Source: Candidatus Caenarcanales bacterium (GTDB taxonomy: Bacteria; Cyanobacteriota; Vampirovibrionia; LMEP-6097). From it: a DNA stretch of 64,000 bases. Position numbers and translations under genes: made by a program. Shown here in pieces: positions 41,736 through 50,783 of the stretch (within the stretch, counting starts at the first letter, position 1; each line of letters opens with the position of its first letter). The stretch spans positions 103,739 to 167,738 of the forward strand of contig JABSOS010000006.1 in NCBI GenBank assembly GCA_013216135.1, read 5' to 3'. The notes beneath the pieces were generated by a model. That model made no database searches and was not told the DNA's origin. It was given only the letters and a program-made list of their open reading frames with translations.

Positions 41736-44174
41736 ATGAAGAGATACTTATACTTATTTTTAGTGCTTGCAGCGTTGGAAGTCTATTCTTTAGCTAGTGT
41801 AAATGCTACTGAGTTATTAGTTGATTCTATTAATTTGACCTCGACTAAAAGTTCACAAAATATAACAGTAAGTCTTGATGAGATTCCTCAGGCTTTAATT
41901 AAAAAAGGTCAGTTGAAAAACGCTAAGCTTAGGTTTAAGTTTAAATTAGATAGGTCTGCGAAGCGTGACTTTACTCTAAGCCCTAAAAATGGCAGAGTTA
42001 TAGTGGAGATCAGAGATGGTGAAATAATACCTGGGGCTCTTACTGTAACTGCTAATGATACTAGTAAAACAGGGAGTTTTAACTATAATTTAATTGCACC
42101 TAAACGAATTGTATCTAAGTTTGGTGTCAACTCTAAACCTGGAACTATAAATGTCTCAAATTCATTTGAAATCTCTGGGTTAGCTTTAATCCCCTCAGGA
42201 GATATAAGCAATTTCTCTGACTCCGATTCTCCAGCAGCGGTTGAAATTCAGATTGAACAATTAAATTTACAAGGGCTTGAACCACTTATTATTGGTGAAG
42301 GTCAAACCAATTCTCAAGGAGAATGGAGCATTAATATTACTGAAGACCCTCAAGCTTCAGATACACCTAATCTCGTTGCTGTATTGAAAGCAAAAGATGA
42401 GAGTAATGACCTAAGAGTTATAATCACGGATTTTGATTTGAATCTTATCGATCCATATTCTGAGTATTTAGCTCAAGTCGTTTTAGATTCTGAGATTGAC
42501 TTAAGTAAGACATCTAAAGATGAAATTAAAGACTTAGATTTAAACCTTAGAAATACAGTAGATTTAAGCTCAGCAAATACTAGCACTGAAGCTATAAATC
42601 TTTGTGAAGAAGGTTTTGGTGATGTGGCTGATGGTTTCAGCGGCATAGTTATCGGCAGAGATGATGGAACTGGAAGCATTACTTTAGGTACAAATTTACC
42701 TTTAAATGGTTTAATTTCACAGATAGGCTTTGGCTTAAATTTAGTCGGAGGAGACCAGCCTGGACAAGAGATTATCGGAACTAATAATTTTTCTAGGCTT
42801 TTAGAAGGTGTTTTTAATTTTAGTAATTCGAGTTCTGTGGTTTCAGATTTAACTATCACTGATCCTAAATTTAGCGGTTATTTAACCGTAAACGGTCCTG
42901 CTGGTCAAAAAGACCAATCGAATCAGTTTGTTGTTACAGACATGAATGATTTTCTGAGTATTCCGAATTTAGATGCACCAGCTCCGGTTTTATTATTAGA
43001 TTCGCAAGGTAAAATTGAGATTTTCAATTCAGCATCTTCTAAGGTTTCTGGGATTGTCAGAGAAGATTCACCTAAAACTACAGCAAAGCTTACTATTTCT
43101 CAAAATGGAACTACTGTCGTCGGTAATTCTGGAGGCTTAAGCACGACCACAGACACTAATGTTAATGATGAGAATGATAGATTCGGGGCTTATCTTTTTA
43201 ACTCACCTACTTTTTTCTCATCTTTTGTTCCTGATTCAAATAATCTTCCTAGTTTTGGCAATGCCAGAGTTTATGGACTTGATTTTTATTCTGATAATAA
43301 TGAGTCTAATACAGTAGTTAGTGATAGTGCTAAATGTGAGGCTTCTCGCTCTAAAAGACAAGCTCAAGAATTAGTAACAGATTTAGAGTGTAATGTAACG
43401 AAAAATTTCTGGGTTTTTGATTTTGATGATCCTGTAATTCCTTTAGGACCGGATGAAGTACCTGTGACTGTTGAACTTAGAATGGAGCCTAAAGATCCTA
43501 GTAAAATAAAAGTGAAAGAGCAGAAGAATGATTTGCTAAGTGATTTATTGAATAATATGATGTTCATAAATGAACCAAATCAGTTCTTGACTGGTTTTGG
43601 CTTACCTGATTACTACTTCATTAACTCTGCTTATGAAATACCTGATTCTACCGGTGAGAAGCAGACGAATGGAACAAGCTTACATATTATAATTAACCAT
43701 GCTGATCTTAGTATACTCAGTGGCGATCCATTGACTTATGATTTGTATTGGTTTGAGTATGGGATTAATGATAATAATAAGTTTATAACTAGTAAAAACT
43801 CATTAGTTACCATAACTCCACCTAGTTCTTCTAATAATGATTACATTATTGACTTTGGACCTATTCATGGGCAAGAAGCTATTATCCCTTTATATCCGAC
43901 GCTAAATGAATTACTATCTCTAGGAGATCCTTTTGGTTTACCACTATTAGGCCCCAGTATATTAGATCCTCTTGATCCAGATCCCGGTTTTATGCCAGTA
44001 CCTCCAGATCCTAGTATCGGTGAATTTGAACTTGCTACCCAAGGTGTCGTACTTAATCCAAAGATAAATTTTAGTATCAGTAAAGATAAAGAACTCCTAG
44101 TCGGTACTGTTAATGGTGGTAATGGTACTAATAATAAGTCTGTCGGGCTTGCTGTTGGGGTTCGGGTTAAATAA
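41736..44174 (+). CDS. Large secreted hypothetical protein
   Basis: An 812-residue protein with a Sec signal peptide (MKRYLYLFLVLAALEVYSLA, cleavage near residue 25). The mature part is Asp/Asn/Ser/Leu-rich and probably beta-rich. The first 200 residues include alternating strands resembling immunoglobulin-like or cohesin-like modules, with no motif I can name, and a Pro-rich segment (PLDPDPGFMPVPPDP) lies near the C-terminus. A TATAAT (41713-41718) about 17 nt before the ATG and AGGT nearer to it are the likely expression signals. No membrane anchor or sorting signal is visible. Probably a periplasmic or surface protein of unknown role. Confidence 0.7.
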   Translation: MKRYLYLFLVLAALEVYSLASVNATELLVDSINLTSTKSSQNITVSLDEIPQALIKKGQLKNAKLRFKFKLDRSAKRDFTLSPKNGRVIVEIRDGEIIPGALTVTANDTSKTGSFNYNLIAPKRIVSKFGVNSKPGTINVSNSFEISGLALIPSGDISNFSDSDSPAAVEIQIEQLNLQGLEPLIIGEGQTNSQGEWSINITEDPQASDTPNLVAVLKAKDESNDLRVIITDFDLNLIDPYSEYLAQVVLDSEIDLSKTSKDEIKDLDLNLRNTVDLSSANTSTEAINLCEEGFGDVADGFSGIVIGRDDGTGSITLGTNLPLNGLISQIGFGLNLVGGDQPGQEIIGTNNFSRLLEGVFNFSNSSSVVSDLTITDPKFSGYLTVNGPAGQKDQSNQFVVTDMNDFLSIPNLDAPAPVLLLDSQGKIEIFNSASSKVSGIVREDSPKTTAKLTISQNGTTVVGNSGGLSTTTDTNVNDENDRFGAYLFNSPTFFSSFVPDSNNLPSFGNARVYGLDFYSDNNESNTVVSDSAKCEASRSKRQAQELVTDLECNVTKNFWVFDFDDPVIPLGPDEVPVTVELRMEPKDPSKIKVKEQKNDLLSDLLNNMMFINEPNQFLTGFGLPDYYFINSAYEIPDSTGEKQTNGTSLHIIINHADLSILSGDPLTYDLYWFEYGINDNNKFITSKNSLVTITPPSSSNNDYIIDFGPIHGQEAIIPLYPTLNELLSLGDPFGLPLLGPSILDPLDPDPGFMPVPPDPSIGEFELATQGVVLNPKINFSISKDKELLVGTVNGGNGTNNKSVGLAVGVRVK

Positions 44175-44243
44175 ATTTATTTTCCAACAAAGTGTACTGT
44201 GGTATTTGTCTGCGATGTGGTAATCTTATCTTGAGGTTGTTCT

Positions 44244-44879
44244 ATGGCAGATATTAATAATAATAAAAAAATCTATACTCCTCCAATAACTCAATTACCT
44301 GGATCGACGATTTTTGAAAATAATAAGATTGGTCCAAAGCAAGTAGGAGGTGCTCGTAATATACAATTACCAGAATTAAAAGGGCATCAAACACAGGATA
44401 TTGATCAACTGCCAGAAGTATTAGCGGCAGAACAACCGATTGGTGATTCTTATGAACCTAAATCAGAGTTTTTAAAAGAGACGAAAGCCACACTGTCTAA
44501 TTTTGCTGTCAAGCAGAATGATCAATATATAACTTTATGGCAGCTTCTTGTAAACCAAGATCAGCAAACTTTAGATGATTTAGATAAGGTTGAAGATATT
44601 AGTGAGGTTTTAGATCAAGAATCTGGGAAGCAGCCAGCTGATAAAGTATTTGAAAACTTGTACTCTATGTTAAAACAACCGGAACTCGGTTCCAATATAC
44701 CGATCTATGAAAAGAATGGAGAGAGTTGGAAAGTTGGGAGACCCACTGGGTTATCAAAGATAAATTTTGTAAGAGGGACTGACAAGCAGAAAAATCAAGA
44801 AAAACTTCCTGCAAGTTCGACTCTTCTTTTATCAATGCTTATAGGGCAATTGAAGGAAACATTTGATATAAAAATTTAA
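44244..44879 (+). CDS. Hypothetical protein with disordered N-terminus
   Basis: No family recognised. A 211-residue soluble protein with a polar, Pro/Asn/Gln-rich, probably unstructured first 75 residues and a helical middle (about 75-150). TTGAGGTTG before the ATG gives a good ribosome site with about 6-nt spacing. It is followed 39 bp later by another orphan with its own promoter-like box. The composition resembles several other orphans in this window (22179, 24606, 49437), which might form a functional class, for example exported proteins. Confidence 0.6.
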   Translation: MADINNNKKIYTPPITQLPGSTIFENNKIGPKQVGGARNIQLPELKGHQTQDIDQLPEVLAAEQPIGDSYEPKSEFLKETKATLSNFAVKQNDQYITLWQLLVNQDQQTLDDLDKVEDISEVLDQESGKQPADKVFENLYSMLKQPELGSNIPIYEKNGESWKVGRPTGLSKINFVRGTDKQKNQEKLPASSTLLLSMLIGQLKETFDIKI

Positions 44880-44881
44880 AC

Positions 44882-44911
44882 TTGTTTTACCAAGACAATA
44901 TTTGCTAAATT
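44882..44911 (+). promoter_or_regulatory. Promoter before the 44919 gene, leaderless spacing
   Basis: TTGTTT (44882-44887), an 18-bp spacer ending in TTTGC, then TAAATT (44906-44911), 7 nt before the ATG at 44919. The spacing repeats that at trxA, atpA and glmU. Confidence 0.5.
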
Positions 44912-44918
44912 AAGCTGA

Positions 44919-45704
44919 ATGACAGATAAAATTATATATCTTTCAGGCTCAAAGGAATTTTTCTCGAGCCGGAGTCAAAGACCCCTTTCAGAATTTGAAA
45001 AGAAAAGACGTGAAAAACTGGCAATTAGAAATGCTGAGGATTTAGCTCAAATAGTCAAATCTATTACAGAGAAAGCTAAAGCTGCAGTCGAAGATAAAAC
45101 TGATTCTAATCAACAAGGTCTACATGCTCCAATAGAAGAGCTTCTAAAATCTAAAAAAAGTCAAGAAGATTTAGAGTATATATACAGAGAAATGATGACT
45201 TACTTTGAACTCATACCTCAGAAAGAAGAGGAACATAAATATCTACTTGAAGCTTTGAACTTCTTTAAGGAGGGGCTTGATAAAATGTCTCATTCTGAAG
45301 ATTGGAAAAAAGATTTGAAAAAGCTTCTCGCTGAAATAAATTTGAAAGGCAATAAAACATTATTTGATTTATATAATGAAAAGAGATCTAAGTTTAAACC
45401 AAATGATATGAAAATTGATGCTGCTTTGAATTTAGTTTTAGAGCTTGCCGAAAAAGCCATAAAAAATAACCCAGGTAGACAGAAAATAGTCTCAAGGAAT
45501 TTAGTTTCATTACAAGATTTTAAAAATGAAAAGAATCGCTATAATCTTTTTGAGCAGAAGCTTTTAGCATATATTGAGAAATATCAGCATAAGTTGAATT
45601 CTGAAAATGTTAAAGGAAATCCTATACAGATTTTATCTTCTTTAAGCAAGGCTGCAAAGCGAGACCAAGCCCAGAGATTATCCCAAGAATTGCAATCAGA
45701 GTAG
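44919..45704 (+). CDS. Hypothetical helical protein
   Basis: No family recognised. A 261-residue, highly charged (Lys/Glu), helical protein with no signal peptide or membrane segment; a helical domain spans about residues 75-200. A promoter-like box sits 7 nt before the ATG and no ribosome site is seen. Its last 83 bp overlap the 3' end of lgt on the other strand. Both frames are open there and the lgt part is certainly coding, so the C-terminal 27 residues of this protein are encoded antisense to lgt. Confidence 0.6.
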   Translation: MTDKIIYLSGSKEFFSSRSQRPLSEFEKKRREKLAIRNAEDLAQIVKSITEKAKAAVEDKTDSNQQGLHAPIEELLKSKKSQEDLEYIYREMMTYFELIPQKEEEHKYLLEALNFFKEGLDKMSHSEDWKKDLKKLLAEINLKGNKTLFDLYNEKRSKFKPNDMKIDAALNLVLELAEKAIKNNPGRQKIVSRNLVSLQDFKNEKNRYNLFEQKLLAYIEKYQHKLNSENVKGNPIQILSSLSKAAKRDQAQRLSQELQSE

Positions 45705-46404
45705 CGGCTTTAATCGGACCTATATATAAACTATCAGTTCTAATCGGCTCTATTAAAAAGCGCCCCAGAGAATAAAGAGAGATATAAGCACCTACACACT
45801 GAATATTAGAGAGCTTCAAATGAAACTTCCTTAAAAAGAAAAACACTAGTAAATTCCAAATCATTTCATAGAGGAAGGTTGGATGGTGATACTGTCCAGT
45901 ATGACTGATATATAAACCCCAAGGCATAGTCGTTACAGAACCGAAAGCCTCTTCATTAAAGAAGTTTCCCCATCTGCCGATCGCTTGCCCTATAGGAGTA
46001 ACTAAAGCTATGCTTGCAAGCTGCAAACTATAAGTGCCGGGATATTTTTTTTCTTGGAAAGCTTTATAGTAAAGCCATGTGCCGAGTGCAGCTCCTACTA
46101 TGGCACCCTGGATGCTTTGTCCACCGAGCCAGATTTGAAAACTTTCAAGTGGATTTTCCCAGAAGTAACTGAAGTTTAAAATCACAAACCAAGCTCTAGC
46201 ACCGATTAAGCCCGTGATTATTCCCACTAAGGCAAAGTTACTGAATTCTTCATAGCTAAAATTTTCATCTCTTTCTTTTAGAACTTTTTCAGCGAGATAG
46301 AAAGCTGTTAAGCAAGCTATTGCTGTCATTAAGCCATACCAACGGATTTGGGTGAAGCCTAAATCTAATGCTACTGGACCTGGGGAGCTTAAGGGGAGTG
46401 CCAT
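45622..46404 (-). CDS. lgt: Prolipoprotein diacylglyceryl transferase
   Basis: A 260-residue polytopic inner-membrane enzyme that transfers diacylglycerol from phosphatidylglycerol to the lipobox cysteine. The Lgt signature GQAIGRWGNFFNEEAFG (about 139-155) is intact, and RWYGLM near residue 21 matches the conserved substrate-binding segment. The segment GGQSIQGAIVG (94-104) aligns with GGxSxHGGLxG of E. coli, where the histidine (H103) matters; here it reads Gln, which is unusual. It starts 3 bp after the methyltransferase gene and overlaps the convergent orphan by 83 bp. Confidence 0.93.
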   Translation of the reverse strand: MALPLSSPGPVALDLGFTQIRWYGLMTAIACLTAFYLAEKVLKERDENFSYEEFSNFALVGIITGLIGARAWFVILNFSYFWENPLESFQIWLGGQSIQGAIVGAALGTWLYYKAFQEKKYPGTYSLQLASIALVTPIGQAIGRWGNFFNEEAFGSVTTMPWGLYISHTGQYHHPTFLYEMIWNLLVFFFLRKFHLKLSNIQCVGAYISLYSLGRFLIEPIRTDSLYIGPIKAATLIAILGIISGLGLALQPCLKKIKSV

Positions 46405-46406
46405 GG

Positions 46407-47330
46407 TTAATATTTTACCTTTTCATGAAGAGATTCAAGTTTATAGTTTCTTTTTTTCAAGTTGCCGTAAGTTGCTACAATTTTATTTTTTTGAACAGAT
46501 GGCTTGTCAGCATTTGTGGCATTGCTTTCTATAGATGTAGATTTGCTTTTTGGAACTGTAATCTCAAGAATTGAGTAATCTCTATTAGGTTTCATAACTG
46601 GACCAGCTTCTGACCTGTAGTCAGTCCAGTCAGCAGTCCAACCTAAAAGATTCCCTTTCTTTTGTTCTTCAGAAATAAGTTCTTTTACTTTGCTTGTATC
46701 CCATAGTTTTTTTTGTTTCTGGGTAGCATATTTTGAATTTACTTTATTAGTTCCTTTGATAAGAGGTAATGAGTATAAATCACCTGGAGTAAATTCAGCA
46801 GAAAGCATAAAGGCTTTAGCGCCAGGTTTTAATCTTCTCGGTAAAACTTCTGTAATAGTTTTTTTCACTAACTCAAAATTTCCCCCAGCACTATTATTAG
46901 TATCGCCTGTCATCTTGATAATTGGGTTATTAAAGAAAAAGAAGTCGTACTTTTTATCTTTGAGTTCCTTTACTTTATCGTGGTTAGAATCAAGGTCACT
47001 GATAATTGCAAACTTAAGATTCTTTTTCACTGACTCATCTTCATCTTTCAAGTTATGTTTTAAATTTCTTATCGATTGTGGATCTATATCTAAAACAGTT
47101 AGTTTTGCTCCAGCTCTTAAAAGCTTAATTGCGATAGCACCTTGATTTGCCCCAGTTTGTAAAACCTCTTTACCTTTAAGTTGATTACCAGCAGGATGAT
47201 TTATTAAGTCATCTATAAGCTCGAGGAAAATTTCAGTAGAATCTGCCGCCTTCATGACCCCTGGTAAAACTTTAATATTTTTATCCCCTAAACCTTTATA
47301 GGGAAAAGAAATAACAGATTCAGCCTTCAT
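46407..47330 (-). CDS. Class I SAM-dependent methyltransferase
   Basis: A 307-residue protein with a Rossmann methyltransferase core. The SAM-binding loop is VLQTGANQGAIAIKLL (about 56-71), the acidic residue ending strand 2 is in LTVLDIDPQS, and strand 4 is FFFFNNPI, close to the (N/D)PP(Y/F) motif of N-methyltransferases acting on amides, amines or nucleobases. The last 60 residues are Lys/Ser/Asn-rich and disordered. Substrate unknown; PrmC/TrmN-type activity is possible but not supported beyond the fold. It sits between the sugar transferase and lgt with 3-4 bp gaps, so it is part of a minus-strand operon fliI-sugar transferase-methyltransferase-lgt. Confidence 0.75.
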   Translation of the reverse strand: MKAESVISFPYKGLGDKNIKVLPGVMKAADSTEIFLELIDDLINHPAGNQLKGKEVLQTGANQGAIAIKLLRAGAKLTVLDIDPQSIRNLKHNLKDEDESVKKNLKFAIISDLDSNHDKVKELKDKKYDFFFFNNPIIKMTGDTNNSAGGNFELVKKTITEVLPRRLKPGAKAFMLSAEFTPGDLYSLPLIKGTNKVNSKYATQKQKKLWDTSKVKELISEEQKKGNLLGWTADWTDYRSEAGPVMKPNRDYSILEITVPKSKSTSIESNATNADKPSVQKNKIVATYGNLKKRNYKLESLHEKVKY

Positions 47331-47334
47331 AGAT

Positions 47335-47904
47335 TTACTCCACAGGTGAAGTTGAATTTACATCGTAAATTCCTTTATCAGGAAAAAGTAAAACTTTAAA
47401 AGTTTTCACTATAATAAACATATCTAAAAATATATTATTATTCTCTGCATACCAAACATCAAGCTCCATACGCTTTTCATAAGGGATAGAGTTACGTCCA
47501 TTAACTTGAGTCCAGCCAGTAATCCCTGGTTTAACAGCGATCTTAAGCATCTCAGTGTCAGAAAAGTTTTTAACTTGAACAGGTAGAGCTGGTCTAGGAC
47601 CTACTATGCTCATATCACCTAAGAAAACATTAAAAATCTGCGGTAGCTCATCTAAGCTGGTTTTCCTAAGGACTTTACCTATCTCTGTAATCCTGTCATC
47701 GTCTGCGCTTTCTGCAAGTTTATTCGGATCAGAATTAGTTTTCATTGTTCTAAACTTAAAACAATCAAACTCTTTACCATTACGCCCGACTCTAGTGTGA
47801 ATATAAAGTGCTGGACCTTCTGAGTCTTGCTTAACTATGATGAAAATTAAAACTAATATTGGAAAGAATGTAATTATCGAGACTGAGCTGATAATAATAT
47901 CCAT
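47335..47904 (-). CDS. Bacterial sugar-phosphate transferase (WbaP/WcaJ-like catalytic domain)
   Basis: A 189-residue initiating glycosyl-1-phosphate transferase of the monotopic phosphoglycosyl transferase family. The membrane helix is at residues 2-24, followed by KQDSEGPALYIHTRVGRNGK, FDCFKFRTM, LRKTSLDELPQ and GDMSIVGPRPA, all family hallmarks, and GITGWTQVNGR. It primes glycan assembly on undecaprenyl phosphate. The family normally begins with a basic residue pair before the Asp of the helix. Here that basic stretch (RFFKRIMD) is open in frame upstream of the ATG but without an ATG, so the true start may be a non-standard codon inside the fliI 3' region. Confidence 0.88.
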   Translation of the reverse strand: MDIIISSVSIITFFPILVLIFIIVKQDSEGPALYIHTRVGRNGKEFDCFKFRTMKTNSDPNKLAESADDDRITEIGKVLRKTSLDELPQIFNVFLGDMSIVGPRPALPVQVKNFSDTEMLKIAVKPGITGWTQVNGRNSIPYEKRMELDVWYAENNNIFLDMFIIVKTFKVLLFPDKGIYDVNSTSPVE

Positions 47905-47948
47905 TATTCTTTTAAAAAAGCGGTTTAAGCTTAGCTTTGGGCTTAAGT

Positions 47949-49289
47949 CTAAAGCATTATCGATTTTATCCTCTGTAAGCTCTCGTCGAATGGTGTTGCC
48001 TCTCTGATACCTTGTTGTAAAAATCCATTGATTGCTTCTTGCGAATCAATAGCTTTATCAATTTTATCACTTGAGCCTTTCTCGTATGCACCGATATTGA
48101 TTAAATCTTCATTCTCCTTATATAGAGACATTAAATTCCTCATATTTCCAGCTGCTTTCTGGTGATCCTGGTCGGTAATTTCGGTAAATAGACGGCTAAC
48201 GCTACCGAGAACATCTATCGCTGGATAGTGGTTTTTAACAGCGATTTTCCTAGAGAGTAAAATGTGACCATCGAGAACCCCCCTAACCGTATCTGCTACA
48301 GGCTCGTTCATATCGTCACCCTCTACCAGTACCGCATAAATCGCTGTGATAGAACCTTCTTGAGACTTCCCTGCTCTTTCAAGTACACGTGGAATCAATG
48401 AAAATACACTAGGGGTGTAACCTTTCATGGTAGGCGGCTCACCTACAGCTAAACCTACGTCTCTTGCTGCCATCGCAGTACGAGTCATTGAGTCAACCAT
48501 TAGTAAAACATTTTTACCTTTATCTCTAAAGTACTCTGCAACTGTAGTTGCGGTGAATAAGCACTTCATACGCATCATTGCAGGCTTATCACCAGTAGCG
48601 ATAATACAGACTGATCTTTTCAGACCTTCCTCGCCTAAACTCTCTTCTAAGAAATCTTGAACCTCACGACCACGCTCTCCCACCAGGCAAATGATGTTTA
48701 TATCAGCTGAACAGTACCTGGCGAGCATACCCATGGTGGTACTCTTACCAACCCCAGAACCAGCGAAAAGCCCGACACGTTGTCCGACACCTAAAGTGAG
48801 TAAGCCATCGATGGCTCTAACTCCAGTGGAGAATACATCATGGATTCTTGGTCTACCAAAAGAATCTGGAGCTGGTTGCTCAATGTCTCGATATTCTTCA
48901 TAGACAGGTGGTGGCATATGATCCATAGGCTGCCCTATGGCATCGATAACTCTTCCTAAAAGTGCTTCTGATAAGCCTACTTGTAAACTATTACCACTCG
49001 GATATATTTTACAGCCCTGACTGATACCTTTACCATCCTCTAGGCATAAGAGTAAAGCTATGGTGCCACGAAAACCTACGACTTCTGCTAGTTTCTGCTT
49101 GCCGTCATTTGTGATAATCGTACAGATTTCCCCGACTATAGAGCCAGGAAGCTGCGCTTCTAATAATAAACCTACGACTTTACTAATGTAACCATGCCAT
49201 TTGCGTGGTTCTTTCAGCGCGTCAAGACCTTTATAGCAAGGAGTTAAGATGTTTTGCTTTACTCTTTCTTCGAAGGCTTCTAAGTCCAT
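47949..49289 (-). CDS. fliI: Flagellar export ATPase FliI
   Basis: A 446-residue F1-beta-like ATPase powering type III export. The Walker A motif is AGSGVGKST (176-184) and the Walker B strand is VLLMVDSMTR; the FliI/SctN block GEPPTMKGYTPSVFSLIPRV is present. By sequence alone FliI and virulence SctN are hard to separate; the flgK and flgL genes and the lack of any injectisome gene support FliI. Its usual companions fliH, fliJ and fliG are absent, which shows that flagellar genes are dispersed. It is the first gene of an apparent operon with a sugar transferase, a methyltransferase and lgt. Confidence 0.92.
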   Translation of the reverse strand: MDLEAFEERVKQNILTPCYKGLDALKEPRKWHGYISKVVGLLLEAQLPGSIVGEICTIITNDGKQKLAEVVGFRGTIALLLCLEDGKGISQGCKIYPSGNSLQVGLSEALLGRVIDAIGQPMDHMPPPVYEEYRDIEQPAPDSFGRPRIHDVFSTGVRAIDGLLTLGVGQRVGLFAGSGVGKSTTMGMLARYCSADINIICLVGERGREVQDFLEESLGEEGLKRSVCIIATGDKPAMMRMKCLFTATTVAEYFRDKGKNVLLMVDSMTRTAMAARDVGLAVGEPPTMKGYTPSVFSLIPRVLERAGKSQEGSITAIYAVLVEGDDMNEPVADTVRGVLDGHILLSRKIAVKNHYPAIDVLGSVSRLFTEITDQDHQKAAGNMRNLMSLYKENEDLINIGAYEKGSSDKIDKAIDSQEAINGFLQQGIREATPFDESLQRIKSIML

Positions 49290-49436
49290 ATATACTTGTT
49301 ATACCCTTCTTGCAGTTTTTTTCATTGATATTAGGCTGAGACTAAATTATTTAAAAAGAACACGTTCTGTAATTTATATCATTAAATCTTGAATTTTTGC
49401 TAAATATATAAGCAAAATTGATCAAAGTAATACATA

Positions 49437-50696
49437 ATGTATACGTATATACTGATGCCTGTTCAAGTTGCTCCTAATAATAGACAGGTTATTTCACCAC
49501 AAACTGGTGGAAATCAGGAGAACTTTTCTCAAAATCAAAAAATATCCTCCGAAACACAGGGTTTTCTTCAAAATCTTGATGAATCTAAGATTTTACTTGA
49601 ATCTCAAAGAGACCTCAATGAAATATTTCTTGATATTAAAAAACTTGAAACTGAAGCTAAGCCTGAAACTAGTGAAGATAAAAAAGTCGTAACAGCATTA
49701 GATAATTTAAAGTCCTTTTTAAAAGAGAATAATTTAGACTCATTGTCTAATGTTGTTCATCATATGGCAGATGCTAAAAACCCTACAAGGAAGCTTCTTG
49801 CTACATGGGTTAACGGTGCTGCAGCTTTGATAAATTTAAGTGTTGAGGCTAGCCCATTTTTAAAAGATAATCCAATATCAAGCTTAATTGGTAAAACTGC
49901 CTACAGATCTTTCCTTACCCTTAATTGTTCATTAGGTGCGCTTAGTGGTTTGAAGCAAAATAGAGCCCTGATGGCAGCTGCGAACTTAGTTGATATTCCT
50001 TTTGCCTTCCTTCCTGCTAAATGGATTTACTCAGCACGTAGATTATATGCAGGTTTGATGGAGTTAGATAATGCAGGAACTAAATCAAGTAAGTCTGAAT
50101 TGAAGCCAGCTAAAGGTAAAGCATTTAATAGCTTAAGTGATTCTATTAAAGTTGTTACCGATAGAATCAAGGAACTTCCAGGTGAAGTAGCTGGTGATAT
50201 TTCTAAAATAATGTCTGATTCAAGCATTCAAGGAGCAAATAAAGTTAAAGAAGTTCTAACTAAAGTTCTTCTGAATAATGAAAAAGGTGTTATGGGCTTT
50301 ATCGGAGCCTTGGGTTCTTTATCTGGCTTAGCTTTAAATGGTCTTGGCTTACATAAACTCGGTAAATTCATCGGTGATGTTGTGGGAATGACAGGTTTAG
50401 TTTTAGATAGAGCGAGCTTCCAAAACTTAGAGAAAGGAAGATTCTTTAATTGGGCTTCAGGAGTATTCTTTGGTTTAGGGGCTGTCGGAGATCTAACTGG
50501 ACAGTTGCATTTACAAATGGGATCTGATGCTGTAGCTAAGATCTTTACCCAGATTTCAAATGCCAGAGGAGAAATTGCTCAGAAGGATTTAGAAGCAATA
50601 GCTCATCCTTTTAAAAACCCACCAAAGTTTATAAAACAAGCTACACAAAAGCTTGCTGAAGAATTTTTACTTAAAAAAGAGGAAGCTGTAGCTTAA
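49437..50696 (+). CDS. Hypothetical protein with hydrophobic helical core
   Basis: No family recognised. A 419-residue protein: Gln/Asn/Ser-rich disordered N-terminus (about 1-40), a helical linker, then a Gly/Ala/Leu-rich region (about 120-205 and 285-365) with several weakly hydrophobic helices that might insert in a membrane (for example GFIGALGSLSGLALNGLGLH). ATG at 49437 or 49455. A TTTTTGC-TAAATA box lies 30 nt upstream. The pattern (disordered start, amphipathic hydrophobic middle) recalls type III translocator or effector proteins, but no homology supports that. Confidence 0.6.
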   Translation: MYTYILMPVQVAPNNRQVISPQTGGNQENFSQNQKISSETQGFLQNLDESKILLESQRDLNEIFLDIKKLETEAKPETSEDKKVVTALDNLKSFLKENNLDSLSNVVHHMADAKNPTRKLLATWVNGAAALINLSVEASPFLKDNPISSLIGKTAYRSFLTLNCSLGALSGLKQNRALMAAANLVDIPFAFLPAKWIYSARRLYAGLMELDNAGTKSSKSELKPAKGKAFNSLSDSIKVVTDRIKELPGEVAGDISKIMSDSSIQGANKVKEVLTKVLLNNEKGVMGFIGALGSLSGLALNGLGLHKLGKFIGDVVGMTGLVLDRASFQNLEKGRFFNWASGVFFGLGAVGDLTGQLHLQMGSDAVAKIFTQISNARGEIAQKDLEAIAHPFKNPPKFIKQATQKLAEEFLLKKEEAVA

Positions 50697-50783
50697 AAAT
50701 AGTTAATAATAGTTTTTCAAAACCGTTGTTTATAAAGCTTTTCTGAAATTTCAGCATAGTACTTTATTTTTTATATAGATAAT

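Noticed and set aside
47949..49289. Injectisome ATPase SctN instead of FliI
   Set aside because: No needle, secretin or other injectisome gene is present, while flagellar hook genes are. The sequence itself does not exclude SctN.
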